From assembly GCF_002221505.1 (NCBI RefSeq), contig NZ_CP011036.1, positions 806,001 through 870,000 of the forward strand: a stretch of 64,000 nt of DNA, in the 5' to 3' direction. Both the position numbers and the translations under genes were made by a program. The notes below the pieces were generated by a model. That model was not told where the DNA came from. It ran no database searches and was given only the letters and a program-made list of their open reading frames with translations. The stretch is from Pseudoalteromonas nigrifaciens. GTDB lineage: Bacteria > Pseudomonadota > Gammaproteobacteria > Enterobacterales > Alteromonadaceae. This document shows positions 8,843-18,861 of this stretch, one piece after another (the first letter of the stretch is position 1; every line of letters begins with the position of its first letter).

Positions 8843-9655
8843 TTGCGTAAGTTTTTATTCTTAATTTTTTTAATGGTTTGCCGCCCAAGTTGGGCTGTCG
8901 ATCCTTTTGAAGATTTTCATGAATACGGACAACTCTCGGATGAAGAAATTCATGATTTACATAAAGGCGAAATGCTTTACGGCGACACCGAATTTGGTTT
9001 TATATTAAGTAAAGGCAATACTAATTCGACCAGTTTTAAACTCAAAGGTAACCTTTATCAAGATTTTGAAAGCTGGCGTAATCAATTTAAAATAGATTCT
9101 TTATACAAACGCGATCATAACGATGACACCGGAAAGTCTGATGTGACCGCTAACCGGGTGTTTATATCAGCGCAAGGTAACTACAAAGTAGGCGTTAAGA
9201 ATTCCTCATTTTTTATTTATGGCGATTACGAAGAAGATAAATTTAGCGGTCTAGCGTTTAAAAGTACTGTAGCAACAGGTTATGGTGCGCGCGTTTACCA
9301 AGGCGTTAAAAATAAAGTTGATATTGATATAGGACCTGGTTTGTATCGCTCTGTGGCTGAGGAGCAGTCTGATGTTAGCGAAGATGATAAAAACAAAGTA
9401 GGTTATTTAGTGCGTTTTGCTATGCAATGGGAGCGGTTGGTTTCTGAGCGAACGCGCTTTAACCAAGATGTAAGTATAGAGCAGTCTTTGTCGGGGCTTA
9501 ATTCACGATTAAAGTCAGAAACAGCCTTGATCAGCCAAGTAATTGGTGGGGTATCACTTAAGTTTGCTTATATGTATCGTTATAATTCCAAACCTGAAGA
9601 AAATAAGCTCAAGTTTGACTCAGAGCTCAGCGCAACATTAGTTTATAGCTTTTAA
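8843..9655 (+). CDS. DUF481 (YdiY-like) outer-membrane protein
   Basis: Starts at TTG 8843 behind an AGAGAGAG ribosome site. The signal peptide MRKFLFLIFLMVCRPSWA is followed by VDPFEDF. The mature part has the alternating amphipathic strands of a beta-barrel, begins with the DUF481 signature GDTEFGFILSKGNTNS and ends in LVYSF, with the terminal Phe typical of Bam-assembled barrels. The length (270) fits the salt-induced outer-membrane protein family. Substrate unknown. Confidence 0.85.
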   Translation: MRKFLFLIFLMVCRPSWAVDPFEDFHEYGQLSDEEIHDLHKGEMLYGDTEFGFILSKGNTNSTSFKLKGNLYQDFESWRNQFKIDSLYKRDHNDDTGKSDVTANRVFISAQGNYKVGVKNSSFFIYGDYEEDKFSGLAFKSTVATGYGARVYQGVKNKVDIDIGPGLYRSVAEEQSDVSEDDKNKVGYLVRFAMQWERLVSERTRFNQDVSIEQSLSGLNSRLKSETALISQVIGGVSLKFAYMYRYNSKPEENKLKFDSELSATLVYSF

Positions 9656-9700
9656 GTTGTTTTATTTTTAATCGTATCGTTATTTAATTTTGAGAGTGTT

Positions 9701-10135
9701 ATGTATCAGCATAAGCAGTATGCGCTATTTATATTTTTTGTATTAGTCTGGATTGGTGGCTTTGTAGCCCTTGCCTGGAATTTAATTGGGGCTGATGGCC
9801 CACTTATGGTGTTTGCCGGTATTTTAGTGCTGGTGGGTTTTTTGTTTCATGGCTTAACCGTAAAAGTAAATGACACTCATATTAGTTGGGCATTTGGTCC
9901 AGGTGTTGCTGGGCAAAGTATTGCACTTGCAGATATTGCAGAAGCTAAAGCGGTGCAAAACTCGTATCGTCATGGTATTGGTATTCGTATTACCCACGAT
10001 GGCTGGATATATACAGTGTCTGGTTTTAGTGCGATTCAACTTACCCTTAAAGATGGCACTTTATACAGAGTGGGTACTAATGATCAGCAAGGCTTACTCA
10101 CAGCGCTTGAAGGTAAAACCTGCAGAAACACTTAA
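9701..10135 (+). CDS. Small membrane protein with a PH-like C-terminal domain
   Basis: Not assigned to a named family. Two hydrophobic helices (about 8-26 and 33-52) are followed by a ~85-residue beta-rich cytosolic part (LTVKVNDTHISWAFGPGV..., IALADIAEA...) that resembles bacterial PH-domain-like proteins. It ends at GKTCRNT. Shifting by one base near 10118 continues the protein in the +1 frame as VKPAETLKAATDDVKPAAV up to 10172, so the C-terminus may have been frameshifted. It lies between the DUF481 gene and a bidirectional terminator. Confidence 0.7.
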   Translation: MYQHKQYALFIFFVLVWIGGFVALAWNLIGADGPLMVFAGILVLVGFLFHGLTVKVNDTHISWAFGPGVAGQSIALADIAEAKAVQNSYRHGIGIRITHDGWIYTVSGFSAIQLTLKDGTLYRVGTNDQQGLLTALEGKTCRNT

Positions 10136-10200
10136 AGCAGCTACCGATGATGTTAAACCTGCTGCGGTTTAAATGTAATTAAATTGAGTTTAGTAACAAA

Positions 10201-10221
10201 AAAAGCGCCTTAGGCGCTTTT
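10201..10221. terminator. Bidirectional terminator between convergent genes
   Basis: AAAAGCGCC / GGCGCTTTT form a perfect 9-bp stem with a 3-base loop, with A-rich and T-rich flanks on the two sides. It serves the upstream membrane-protein gene and the leftward slyD. Confidence 0.9.
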
Positions 10222-10239
10222 TTATTTGCTTAGGGCATT

Positions 10240-10725
10240 TTAGTGGTCGTGACCACAACCGCCTTCACCATGTACATGACCATGGCTTAGTTCTTCTTCG
10301 GTTGCATCGCGTACTTCTAAAATTTCTACATTAAAGTTAAGCGTAATACCAGCCAGTGGGTTATTACCATCTACAATAACTTCTTCGTCTTGAATGTCGA
10401 TGATCATGACTGATTGATCGCCATCATCGGTTGATGCACGAAACTGCATACCCACTTCAATTTCCATGCCTTCAAACATTTCTTTAGGCACAGCTTGCAT
10501 TAAGTTGTCACTACGTTCGCCGTAACCTTCATCAGGTTCAACTTTTACGCTTAACGTGTCGCCAGCTTGTTTGCCTTGCAGAGCATTTTCTAGGCCTGAA
10601 ATTAGATAGCCGGTGCCAATAATAAAAATTAATGGTTCGCCATCGAACGAGTTATCAATGGTATTGCCGTCATTATCTAATACCGAATAATGCATTTTTA
10701 CCACTTTGTTTGCTGCAACGATCAT
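10240..10725 (-). CDS. slyD: FKBP-type peptidyl-prolyl isomerase SlyD
   Basis: Cytosolic prolyl isomerase, chaperone and metallochaperone. The 161 residues show the split FKBP domain (GEPLIFIIGTGYLISGLENA, then the PLAGITLNFNVEILEV segment) with the inserted IF chaperone domain at about 70-125, and a His/Cys-rich metal-binding tail (GHVHGEGGCGHDH) that is shorter than in E. coli SlyD. It begins 12 bp downstream of the ygfZ stop codon region and runs in the same direction. Confidence 0.92.
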   Translation of the reverse strand: MIVAANKVVKMHYSVLDNDGNTIDNSFDGEPLIFIIGTGYLISGLENALQGKQAGDTLSVKVEPDEGYGERSDNLMQAVPKEMFEGMEIEVGMQFRASTDDGDQSVMIIDIQDEEVIVDGNNPLAGITLNFNVEILEVRDATEEELSHGHVHGEGGCGHDH

Positions 10726-10737
10726 AGTCAGTCCTAT

Positions 10738-11649
10738 TTATTCATCTTCAAGAGAGTAGGGTAGAGGAAGAATGTTTAGCTCTACCGAAGGAGTGTGTTT
10801 TGCACGAAGTACCTGAGTAACATCAGTATCGTTTGGCAACACGACAAGGCCAGTAAGTGTTTTACTTTGTTCATTAAAGCTCTGGCTGATAAGTTTACCA
10901 GCGCGGCGCCAGTTTTCGCCTAGTTGTCTTTCTAGATCCAACTCAGTAAGTAACCCATCGCTTTGCCCTGAAACGATATACATAGCACGCTTATTTTTAC
11001 CTAAGTATTTCATTCGCGCTACGGTTTCTTGCCCTGCGTAACAGCCTTTTTTAAAGCTAATGCCACCTATTGCTTGCAAGTTAACCATTTGCGGCACGTA
11101 TTCACCAATCGCTTGCTCATTAAGCTGTGGCTCGCCGGCTAAAATAGCAGCTTGTTGCCATAGCATATCGTTTTCAAGCGTTACTACGTTATCAGGCAAG
11201 TTAAATTGCTCATCTACCATTAGTAAAAGTCGATTGCCGGTAAGCTTAAGAGCTTTACCATGGCTAAAATCGCATGCAGTGTCTTGCGCCGCAAATTCGA
11301 TATTAAGTTGTGTGAGTAACTCAGTAAAGTCGTCGCTAATTAAGCCAATTAATCGCTGTGGTGCTACGTTAATGTCTACTTTAGCAAATACCGCATACTT
11401 TTTTAACTCGGCTAAAGAGCACTCCACTTCAGCCTTAGAGCCAATTAAATAGTAATGATCTTGATGAGAAAATAATTTAAACACGCCCCATAACTTACCT
11501 TTGGCGCTACAGTGCCCGGCCCAAAGATAATTGTTGTTGGTTAGCTTGTTGATATCCTGAGTGATTTGTCCGTGAAGATAAGATAATTTATCTGCGCCAG
11601 AGAAGCTAATAAGCTGATGAGATAAAGCACATGCATGAACAATCGACAT
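10738..11649 (-). CDS. ygfZ: tRNA-modifying / Fe-S assembly protein YgfZ
   Basis: Folate-binding protein of the GcvT-like family that helps assemble certain [4Fe-4S] enzymes, including the tRNA methylthiolase MiaB. The diagnostic KGCYAGQE motif with its essential Cys is present near residue 200. ATG 11649 is chosen because AGAAGG precedes it at the proper distance; an in-frame GTG two codons upstream is possible. As in E. coli it is divergent from sdhE (ygfY), whose product flavinylates succinate dehydrogenase. Confidence 0.92.
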   Translation of the reverse strand: MSIVHACALSHQLISFSGADKLSYLHGQITQDINKLTNNNYLWAGHCSAKGKLWGVFKLFSHQDHYYLIGSKAEVECSLAELKKYAVFAKVDINVAPQRLIGLISDDFTELLTQLNIEFAAQDTACDFSHGKALKLTGNRLLLMVDEQFNLPDNVVTLENDMLWQQAAILAGEPQLNEQAIGEYVPQMVNLQAIGGISFKKGCYAGQETVARMKYLGKNKRAMYIVSGQSDGLLTELDLERQLGENWRRAGKLISQSFNEQSKTLTGLVVLPNDTDVTQVLRAKHTPSVELNILPLPYSLEDE

Positions 11650-11813
11650 AAACACCTTCTTTGACTATTTAATGAGGTAACATAATAACGTAGATACAAC
11701 CTTGGGTACAGCAGCTAACTCTGTACGGGTTTTTATTATTTTAATAAGTGATTAAGAGCTGCTAAATTAATTGGTATTTGTTAAACTCAGGTCAATTAAA
11801 TATGAGGTTTAAA

Positions 11814-12065
11814 ATGACTGAAATTCATAGTAAAGCACGTATCCGTTGGGCTTGTCGCCGTGGCATGCTAGAGCTAGATGTATTGTTTATGCCCTTTGTA
11901 GAGGATGCTTTTGATTCACTTAGCGTTGAACAGCAAGCTATTTTTCAGCGTTTACTTACCGAAGAAGATCCTGACTTATTTGCTTGGTTTATGGGCCATA
12001 AAGAATGTAAAGATGAGCAGCTCAACAGCATGGTGCAACTTATTTTAGACCGAGTTCGTGTATAG
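11814..12065 (+). CDS. sdhE: FAD assembly factor SdhE
   Basis: A small helical protein that promotes covalent FAD attachment to the succinate dehydrogenase flavoprotein. The family signature RWACRRGMLELDVLFMPF is present near the N-terminus, including the RGxxE motif, followed by the EEDPDLFAWFMG motif. The frame is open upstream to 11778, but ATG 11814 has GAGG six bases before it and gives the usual 83 residues. It overlaps ygfX by 8 bp and is divergent from ygfZ, the order conserved in gammaproteobacteria. Confidence 0.93.
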   Translation: MTEIHSKARIRWACRRGMLELDVLFMPFVEDAFDSLSVEQQAIFQRLLTEEDPDLFAWFMGHKECKDEQLNSMVQLILDRVRV

Positions 12066-12474
12066 GTTTACAGTTACAGCAAACAAAACAGACCATAAAC
12101 CTATTGTGGTCTTTTTTTGTGTTTTAACATTATTGCTGTGCTTATTTTTAAGTTCACTCGAGGCAATCATTTTTTGCATAGTTGTTAACTTTGTAGCGGC
12201 CATACTTGTATGGCTAAAAATGCAGGCAGTACAGCCACTTGAAGGCGTTATTATTTTAGCCCCAAAGCAGTTTAGGTTTGAAAATAGCACACGGTTAATT
12301 CAAGGCGAAATAAGTGCTAAAAGCCGCTTAATTGGCAACAGTGTTTGGCTTTATATTAAGGGTTTTAATAACAACTATTGGCTGATTATTACAGCCAATA
12401 GTGTTGATGTACAAAGCTATGCGCGCCTAAAACGCGCCACACTTAATGCAATTAACGCTGTGGAGTTAAAATAG
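12058..12474 (+). CDS. ygfX: YgfX (CptA-like) membrane protein
   Basis: A 138-residue protein with two N-terminal transmembrane helices (about 17-50) and a cytosolic beta-rich C-terminus, in the conserved position after sdhE. It starts at GTG 12058, overlapping sdhE. In E. coli the pair was described as a type IV toxin-antitoxin system (CptA/CptB) that affects FtsZ and MreB, though the SdhE role of the partner is better supported. Sequence conservation is low, so the call rests mainly on topology and context. Its 3' end overlaps convergent nadB by 23 bp. Confidence 0.8.
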   Translation: MYRFTVTANKTDHKPIVVFFCVLTLLLCLFLSSLEAIIFCIVVNFVAAILVWLKMQAVQPLEGVIILAPKQFRFENSTRLIQGEISAKSRLIGNSVWLYIKGFNNNYWLIITANSVDVQSYARLKRATLNAINAVELK

Positions 12475-14059
12475 TAGGTGTTGGATTAGCGTTTTGCTCT
12501 GGATAGTCAATAGTGTAGTGCAGGCCACGGCTTTCTTTACGCTCAAGTGCACTGCGAATAATTAGTTCGGCAACTTGTACCAAATTACGCAGCTCTAACA
12601 AGTTATTACTAACTCTAAAGTTAGCGTAATAGTCATGTATTTCCTGCTGTAACAACTCAACTCTATGTAGTGCACGCTCTAAGCGTTTAGTTGAGCGCAC
12701 AATACCCACGTAGTCCCACATAAACAACCTTAGTTCATGCCAGTTGTGAGTAATCACTATTTCTTCATCTGAATTAGCTACGCGGCTTTCATCCCAGTGC
12801 GGCAGATTAATGGGCTCTGGTGCATGTTCAATTTTGCTTAAAATGTCTTTTGCAGCCGCATGGGCAAACACAATACACTCTAGTAATGAGTTACTCGCCA
12901 TACGATTAGCACCATGTAAGCCGGTATAAGCAACTTCACCTACTGCATATAAGTTATCTAAATCGGTTTTACCATTAAAGTCAGTCATTACTCCACCACA
13001 GGTATAATGCGCTGCAGGTACAACAGGAATAGGATCTTTGGTAATATCGAGCCCGACACTTAGACACTTTGCATATATAGTGGGGAAGTGCTCAATAATA
13101 AAATCTTTATCTTTGTGACTAATGTCTAAAAATACGCAATTGGCACCCAAACGTTTCATTTCAAAGTCGATAGCGCGAGCAACAATATCGCGAGGAGCAA
13201 GCTCTTCACGCTCATCAAACTCGTGCATAAATCGGCTGCCGTCGGGGCGTCTTAAATAAGCGCCTTCACCACGCATTGCCTCGGTAATTAAAAAGTTTTG
13301 TAATTCAGGGTGGTACAAACTGGTTGGATGAAACTGGTTAAATTCCATGTTCGCCACTCTACAACCCGCACGCCATGCCATAGCAATACCATCACCACTG
13401 GAGACATCAGGGTTTGAAGTATACAAATACACTTTACTAGCGCCACCTGTAGCTAAAGCAACAAATTTAGCCGCAATTGTTTCTACTTTTTTGGCGTTTT
13501 TATTCCATACATACATGCCATTTATATGCGAGCTGGCTTTATTGCCGCTTTTATCTGTAATTAAATCAATGGCGTTGTAATGCTCTAACAGGGTGATGTT
13601 TTTGTGGGCTTGAACTTGGCTGATTAATGTAGTTTGTACGGCTTTACCAGTAGCGTCGGCGGCGTGTAAAATGCGTCGGTGGCTGTGGCCGCCTTCACGC
13701 GTTAAATGAAAACGCTCTTTACCATGGCTATCCAGCTCTATATCAAACGGTACGCCTTGATTAATTAACCATTGCAAACAATCGTGGGCATTACTAGCGG
13801 TATAGTGCACTGCTTCTTTGTCGCATAAGCCACCGCCCGCATCGAGCGTGTCTTGCACATGTGATTCTATACTGTCATGTTTCTTATCAAATACCGCGGC
13901 TATACCACCTTGGGCATAGAGTGTGGAGCCTTCAGTGAGTGCTCCCTTACTGATTACGGTAACGTTACAATAGTTAGCTAAAGATAAGGCAAGTGATAAG
14001 CCCGCTGCGCCGCTACCGATAATAGCGACATCTGCAATGTGATGTTTATTTTGGTTCAT
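12452..14059 (-). CDS. nadB: L-aspartate oxidase
   Basis: FAD enzyme oxidising L-aspartate to iminoaspartate, the first step of de novo NAD synthesis. The FAD-binding GxGxxG motif ([15 protein letters not shown]) is at the N-terminus. [11 protein letters not shown] and [15 protein letters not shown] are present in the catalytic part, followed by [10 protein letters not shown] and the [11 protein letters not shown] motif, with a helical C-terminal domain. At 535 residues it matches the family length. It is divergent from rpoE, as in many gammaproteobacteria. Confidence 0.96.
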   Translation of the reverse strand: MNQNKHHIADVAIIGSGAAGLSLALSLANYCNVTVISKGALTEGSTLYAQGGIAAVFDKKHDSIESHVQDTLDAGGGLCDKEAVHYTASNAHDCLQWLINQGVPFDIELDSHGKERFHLTREGGHSHRRILHAADATGKAVQTTLISQVQAHKNITLLEHYNAIDLITDKSGNKASSHINGMYVWNKNAKKVETIAAKFVALATGGASKVYLYTSNPDVSSGDGIAMAWRAGCRVANMEFNQFHPTSLYHPELQNFLITEAMRGEGAYLRRPDGSRFMHEFDEREELAPRDIVARAIDFEMKRLGANCVFLDISHKDKDFIIEHFPTIYAKCLSVGLDITKDPIPVVPAAHYTCGGVMTDFNGKTDLDNLYAVGEVAYTGLHGANRMASNSLLECIVFAHAAAKDILSKIEHAPEPINLPHWDESRVANSDEEIVITHNWHELRLFMWDYVGIVRSTKRLERALHRVELLQQEIHDYYANFRVSNNLLELRNLVQVAELIIRSALERKESRGLHYTIDYPEQNANPTPTILTPQR

Positions 14060-14210
14060 GTCAGAGGTACTTTGCGGTTACAATGCCCATATAGAGCAAT
14101 GTTTGTTTTCAATAGTGGTAGTTGTATCATATTTGCCATCATACCAAGTAGTAATTTTGGCTCTAACTACGGTTATTTACGACTATTTAATAAAAAAACA
14201 ATATAAAGCA

Positions 14211-14237
14211 GAACTTTTTATTCATGTAAGAGTCAGA
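14211..14237 (+). promoter_or_regulatory. Candidate sigma-E promoter of the rpoE operon
   Basis: GAACTT (14211-14216) and TCAGA (14233-14237) are separated by 16 bases, close to the sigma-E consensus (GGAACTT-N16-TCTGA). Autoregulation of rpoE from such a promoter is known in E. coli. The site lies upstream of both plausible rpoE start codons. Confidence 0.45.
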
Positions 14238-14303
14238 GTATCTGTGAACAATGGCGACACTATGAATGATAAGCAAAAATTAGACACAGGAGTACCGGCT
14301 CGA

Positions 14304-14885
14304 ATGAGCGAGCAGGATCAAGATTTAGCGCTAGTAAAAAGGGTTCAGCAAGGAGATAAAAACGCCTTCAACCTATTAGTAAAGAAGTATCAAAACAAAA
14401 TTGCCGGTTTGATCTCACGTTATGTGTCAAATCAGGGTGATATTGCAGATGTAGCACAAGAAGCGTTTATAAAAGCTTATCGTGCGCTTCCTAACTTCAG
14501 GGGCGATAGTGCCTTTTATACTTGGTTGTACCGTATTGCAGTAAATTGTGCTAAAAATTATTTAGTAGCTCAGGGGCGTAAACCGCCAGCAAGTGATATA
14601 GACGCACAAGATGCCGAATTTTATGACTGCGCGGACTCAATGCGTTCTAACGCATCTCCTGAAAATTTACTGCTGAGCGAAGAAGTACGCGCTGTTATTT
14701 TTAATACGATTGATAGTTTGCCTGAAGATCTTAAAACCGCAATCACCCTCAGAGAAATTGAAGGGATGAGCTATGAAGAAATAGCTGTGGTAATGGATTG
14801 CCCAGTCGGGACGGTACGTTCGCGTATATTTCGTGCCCGTGAAGCAATTGATAACAAATTAAACCCATTAATAGGCGAGTCTTAG
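14304..14885 (+). CDS. rpoE: RNA polymerase sigma factor RpoE (sigma-E)
   Basis: ECF sigma factor for envelope stress. Region 2 (FRGDSAFYTWLYRIAVNCAKNYL) and region 4 (ITLREIEGMSYEEIAVVM, then DCPVGTVRSRIFRAREAID) are intact. Starting at ATG 14304 (MSEQDQDLALVKRVQQGD) gives 193 residues, collinear with E. coli RpoE (191). An in-frame ATG at 14262 would add 14 residues and has a comparable upstream region. It is the first gene of rpoE-rseABC, one base before rseA. Confidence 0.96.
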   Translation: MSEQDQDLALVKRVQQGDKNAFNLLVKKYQNKIAGLISRYVSNQGDIADVAQEAFIKAYRALPNFRGDSAFYTWLYRIAVNCAKNYLVAQGRKPPASDIDAQDAEFYDCADSMRSNASPENLLLSEEVRAVIFNTIDSLPEDLKTAITLREIEGMSYEEIAVVMDCPVGTVRSRIFRAREAIDNKLNPLIGES

Positions 14886-14886
14886 T

Positions 14887-15504
14887 ATGATAAAAGCACA
14901 CGTTAACAGGTTAGATGACGAATCGTTATCTGCATTACTTGACGGCGAGCAACAACTAGCAGATGCAAAAATTGCAGAGCAAGACGTTGCTACCTTTGGC
15001 CGTTATGCGTTAATTGGTGATGCAATGCGAGCTCAAAAAGATCACAGCGATATTCATATTGATATTAGCAAGCGTGTTGCGTTAGCACTCGAAAGCGAAC
15101 CAGTATATGCAGATTTCAGTCAGTCTAAAGCGCAATCTGCGCCGCAAAGTGATACTATAAACGACAATAAAGTTGTGGCATTTAATTGGCGCAAGCCAGT
15201 GGCGCAACTTGCAATTGCAGCAAGTGTTGCTATGTTTGCTATTGTAGGCGTAAATATGTTGCCACAGGGCGATGGCGCGCAACAAAGCGAAATTCCATTG
15301 CTGCAAACAACACCTTTTACAGGTACTGCATCACCAGTGAGTTATTCATCGGAGCCCGCGCTTAAAAACGCAGAAAATGGTTTGCGTGAATTGCAGCAGC
15401 AACGTATTGGCGCACTTGTTTTAGAGCATCAACGCCAAGCTCGTGTTGCACATTCATTAGAGGCTGCGCAAACGGATGCAAAAAAACCAGAGGAAAACAA
15501 CTAA
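14887..15504 (+). CDS. rseA: Anti-sigma-E factor RseA
   Basis: Single-pass inner-membrane anti-sigma factor cleaved by DegS and RseP during envelope stress. The N-terminal cytosolic sigma-binding domain (ESLSALLDGE..., YALIGDAMR) is followed by one transmembrane helix (about residues 100-118, LAIAASVAMFAIVGVNML) and a Gln/Ala-rich periplasmic tail. Length 205, near that of E. coli RseA (216). It lies directly after rpoE and 4 bp before rseB. Confidence 0.93.
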   Translation: MIKAHVNRLDDESLSALLDGEQQLADAKIAEQDVATFGRYALIGDAMRAQKDHSDIHIDISKRVALALESEPVYADFSQSKAQSAPQSDTINDNKVVAFNWRKPVAQLAIAASVAMFAIVGVNMLPQGDGAQQSEIPLLQTTPFTGTASPVSYSSEPALKNAENGLRELQQQRIGALVLEHQRQARVAHSLEAAQTDAKKPEENN

Positions 15505-15508
15505 TTAA

Positions 15509-16462
15509 ATGAAAGTAATTACTTTTATTCTGTCGCTGGCAATCAGCTTTAATACCTTTGCCAGCGACACCAATCCTGCCAAAGATTTACTGCTTAAAAT
15601 GGCTAATGCCGTTCATACCCGTAACTTTGACGCCTCGTTTGTGGTTGTTAAAGGTAAAACCATGGAACCCTACCGTTGGTTACATGCAAAACAAGATGAC
15701 ATTGAGATAGAACACTTAAGTTTACTCAATGGCGCGGGCCTAGAAATGGTACGCGTTGACAACCAAGTTACTTATTTTGAGCCGCAATCAGAGCCTTATT
15801 CACTTACAACTGATTCAATTGCAGGGCCAATTCCTGAAGTACTGTTTAAAAACGTTGAGCGTTTAAGTGGCCATTATGACTTTGTACTTGGTGGAAAAGG
15901 GCGTATATCAGGACGAGCAGCTCAGTTAGTACGTATAGAATCTAAAGATGAAGACAAATATAACTACTGGATTTGGCTTGATATGGAATCCTCTTTATTA
16001 CTAAAAGCAGCCTATGTTAATCATCAAGGCGAAGCTTTAGAGCAACTGCAACTTACCCACATAAGTGTTACAGAGCAGCCTGCTAGTATGTTGCTGGAAA
16101 TACTTAATCGCAACTTTCCAACCCCGTTACCAAATAACTCACTCGAAACATTGGTCAGTGATAAGGCAAAAACGTGGAAAATAGACTGGTTGCCAGCAGG
16201 CTTTGAATTATTAAAATCAGACCGCCATAAATTAGATTTAAATAATGAATTAACCGACTACTATTTATTTTCAGATGGCTTTGTAGAAGTGTCGGTATTT
16301 ATACAAAGACCTTTGCCGGGTAAGCGCTTAAGTGGCTCACTCACCTCTGGGGCAACCACAGTTTATATGCACAACGGCGGTAATTTTGATGTTTCGGTGG
16401 TGGGTAATATTCCTAGTTTAACGGCCAAAAAAATTGCAGAGTCGGTGACCCGCGCATTATAA
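15509..16462 (+). CDS. rseB: Periplasmic sigma-E regulator RseB
   Basis: Binds the RseA periplasmic tail and protects it from DegS; lipopolysaccharide intermediates release it. A signal peptide (cleavage after FNTFA) precedes a MucB/RseB N-terminal domain with a LolA-like fold (about 20-200) and a smaller C-terminal domain (about 215-315). Length 317, as in E. coli (318). Confidence 0.94.
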   Translation: MKVITFILSLAISFNTFASDTNPAKDLLLKMANAVHTRNFDASFVVVKGKTMEPYRWLHAKQDDIEIEHLSLLNGAGLEMVRVDNQVTYFEPQSEPYSLTTDSIAGPIPEVLFKNVERLSGHYDFVLGGKGRISGRAAQLVRIESKDEDKYNYWIWLDMESSLLLKAAYVNHQGEALEQLQLTHISVTEQPASMLLEILNRNFPTPLPNNSLETLVSDKAKTWKIDWLPAGFELLKSDRHKLDLNNELTDYYLFSDGFVEVSVFIQRPLPGKRLSGSLTSGATTVYMHNGGNFDVSVVGNIPSLTAKKIAESVTRAL

Positions 16463-16482
16463 ACGATTTATAAAGAGTTGTT

Positions 16483-16932
16483 ATGATAGAACAAACCTTA
16501 AAAGTTGTGGCCCTTAGTGGCCACATTGCACATTTAGAGGCACAACAAAAACAAGCATGCGAAGGCTGTAATGGTCGTTGTGGATCGCAGGTGTTTAGTA
16601 AGTTATTTGGCAGTGCTAAAAAAACCTTTCCCTATAAATTTGACACGCCCGTAGTGGTGGGACAAAAAATCACCTTGTCGCTTGATGACAGCCACGTTGT
16701 TAAACACGCCTTTACTGTATATATGTTGCCGCTATTTTTAAGCCTAGGCTTTGCGCTAGTTGCCGCTGAATTACTGTTAGTTACCGAAGGATGGCAAATT
16801 TTAGCTGCTGCTTTGGGTGGCGGTATTGGCTTTTTAATGGCTAAAATGTGGGTTAAATCATTCAGGCATGATATCAAAGTGATAAAAATTCATCCAATTA
16901 GCCTTCCTTTAACTCAAATAGATGGTGATTGA
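16483..16932 (+). CDS. rseC: RseC/MucC-family membrane protein
   Basis: Inner-membrane protein of the sigma-E operon. It has the N-terminal Cys cluster CEGCNGRCG and two transmembrane helices (about residues 80-120). In other species RseC modestly affects sigma-E activity and is linked to SoxR reduction. It is the last gene of rpoE-rseABC and is followed by a hairpin and lepA. Confidence 0.92.
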   Translation: MIEQTLKVVALSGHIAHLEAQQKQACEGCNGRCGSQVFSKLFGSAKKTFPYKFDTPVVVGQKITLSLDDSHVVKHAFTVYMLPLFLSLGFALVAAELLLVTEGWQILAAALGGGIGFLMAKMWVKSFRHDIKVIKIHPISLPLTQIDGD

Positions 16933-16970
16933 TGCCAATTAAATGTAAAATTGCCCGCTTACGCCACAGC

Positions 16971-17004
16971 AACTTGAAAATATAAAAATAAATATTTTCA
17001 AGTT
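16971..17004. other. Long AT-rich hairpin between rseC and lepA
   Basis: A perfect 13-bp stem, AACTTGAAAATAT / ATATTTTCAAGTT, with an 8-base loop. No long T run follows, so it may be a weak terminator or mRNA-processing structure separating the rpoE operon from lepA. Confidence 0.6.
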
Positions 17005-17054
17005 GTTTAGGTATATCTACTTAGTCCATTAAAATAGAGTTTAGAATCCATTTT

Positions 17055-18845
17055 ATGAAGCATATCCGTAATTTTTCGATCATCGCCCACATTGACCATG
17101 GTAAATCGACCCTTTCAGATCGTTTGATCCAAGTTTGTGGTGGTTTAACCGACCGTGAAATGCAAAAACAGGTTTTGGATTCAATGGATATTGAGCGCGA
17201 ACGTGGTATTACCATTAAAGCGCAAAGTGTAACCTTGAATTATAAAGCCAATGACGGCGAGATCTACCAGCTTAACTTTATCGACACCCCAGGGCATGTT
17301 GATTTTACTTATGAAGTATCACGCTCATTAGCAGCATGTGAAGGTGCGTTACTCGTTGTAGATGCTGGTCAAGGTGTTGAAGCACAAACACTGGCAAATT
17401 GTTACACTGCCATTGAAATGAACTTAGAAGTTATTCCTGTACTTAATAAAATAGATTTACCACAAGCCGATCCGCTTCGTGTGGCTGAAGAAATTGAAGA
17501 TATTATTGGTATTGATGCCCTAGATGCAGTGCAATGTAGCGCTAAAACTGGCGTTGGTATTGCTGAAGTACTTGAAATGATAGTTAAAGATGTACCGCCA
17601 CCGGTTGGCGATAAAGATGCTCCTCTTCAAGCACTTATAATTGACTCATGGTTTGACCCATACCAAGGTGTTGTATCATTAGTGCGCATTAAGCACGGTG
17701 AATTGCGCGCGGGCGACAAAATTAAAATCATGTCGAACGATCACGTACACACAGCCGATCAGGTAGGTGTATTTACACCAAAGCAAACTAACACAGGTAT
17801 TTTAAGAACCGGTGAAGTAGGCTTTGTAATTGCTGGTATTAAAGAAATACATGGTGCACCTGTTGGCGATACTATTACTCATCAAAAAAATGCGGCACCA
17901 TTGCGTTTACCTGGTTTTCAAAAAATAAAACCACAAGTGTATGCAGGTATGTTCCCAATTGCTTCTGATGAATATGAATCGTTTCGTGATGCGCTTAATA
18001 AATTAAGCTTAAACGATGCGTCGTTATTTTTCGAACCAGAGAACTCAACAGCACTTGGTTTTGGTTTTCGTTGTGGCTTTTTAGGCATGCTACACATGGA
18101 AATTATTCAAGAGCGTTTAGAACGTGAATACGATATTGATTTAATTACCACAGCACCAACCGTAATTTATGAAGTAGTGACTAAAAAAGACGGGACTTTC
18201 CAAATTGATAACCCATCTGATTTACCTGCGGTAAACGATATTTTAGAAATTCGTGAACCGATTGTAGAAGCCAATATTTTAGTGCCGCAAGAATACTTAG
18301 GTAGTGTTATTACCTTGTGTGTTGATAAGCGTGGCATGCAAACTAAAATGTCATATCATGGTAAGCAAGTTGCGGTAACTTACGAACTGCCTATGGCAGA
18401 AGTAGTTATGGACTTTTTTGATAAGTTAAAATCAACCAGTCGTGGCTTTGCGTCGCTTGATTACAACTTTAAGCATTTCCAAACATCAGATATGGTACGT
18501 GTTGATATTTTAATCAACTCAGAGCGCGTCGACGCGCTGGCGATCATTGCTCACCGCGACAGTGCGCAATCACGTGGTCGCCAATTAGCCGATGCACTAA
18601 AAGAGCTAATTCCACGTCAAATGTTTGATATTGCGATTCAAGCAGCTATTGGCGGACATGTTATTGCCCGTACTACGATAAAACAGATGCGTAAAAACGT
18701 AATTGCTAAGTGTTACGGCGGTGACGTGAGTCGTAAGAAAAAGCTACTTAAAAAGCAAAAAGATGGTAAAAAACGCATGAAGCAAGTAGGTAACGTTGAA
18801 GTGCCTCAAGAAGCGTTTTTAGCTATTTTAAAAGTTGGTAAATAA
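17055..18845 (+). CDS. lepA: Elongation factor 4 (LepA)
   Basis: Ribosome-associated translational GTPase, implicated in back-translocation and in 30S biogenesis. G1 ([10 protein letters not shown]), G3 (DTPGH) and G4 (NKID) are intact, followed by EF-G-like domains II, III and V and the LepA-specific C-terminal domain ending in KAKK-like basic motifs ([16 protein letters not shown]). At 596 residues it is collinear with the E. coli protein. It lies 16 bp upstream of lepB. Confidence 0.98.
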   Translation: MKHIRNFSIIAHIDHGKSTLSDRLIQVCGGLTDREMQKQVLDSMDIERERGITIKAQSVTLNYKANDGEIYQLNFIDTPGHVDFTYEVSRSLAACEGALLVVDAGQGVEAQTLANCYTAIEMNLEVIPVLNKIDLPQADPLRVAEEIEDIIGIDALDAVQCSAKTGVGIAEVLEMIVKDVPPPVGDKDAPLQALIIDSWFDPYQGVVSLVRIKHGELRAGDKIKIMSNDHVHTADQVGVFTPKQTNTGILRTGEVGFVIAGIKEIHGAPVGDTITHQKNAAPLRLPGFQKIKPQVYAGMFPIASDEYESFRDALNKLSLNDASLFFEPENSTALGFGFRCGFLGMLHMEIIQERLEREYDIDLITTAPTVIYEVVTKKDGTFQIDNPSDLPAVNDILEIREPIVEANILVPQEYLGSVITLCVDKRGMQTKMSYHGKQVAVTYELPMAEVVMDFFDKLKSTSRGFASLDYNFKHFQTSDMVRVDILINSERVDALAIIAHRDSAQSRGRQLADALKELIPRQMFDIAIQAAIGGHVIARTTIKQMRKNVIAKCYGGDVSRKKKLLKKQKDGKKRMKQVGNVEVPQEAFLAILKVGK

Positions 18846-18861
18846 AAACAAAGGATTATAA

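Noticed and set aside
12058..12474. Toxin-antitoxin system (CptA/CptB)
   Set aside because: The two genes are the widely conserved sdhE-ygfX pair; the sdhE product has a well-supported flavinylation role, so a toxin-antitoxin call is not made.
14058..14303. Long N-terminal extension of RpoE
   Set aside because: The region covers the nadB-rpoE promoter gap and a sigma-E-type promoter; family length is satisfied from ATG 14304.
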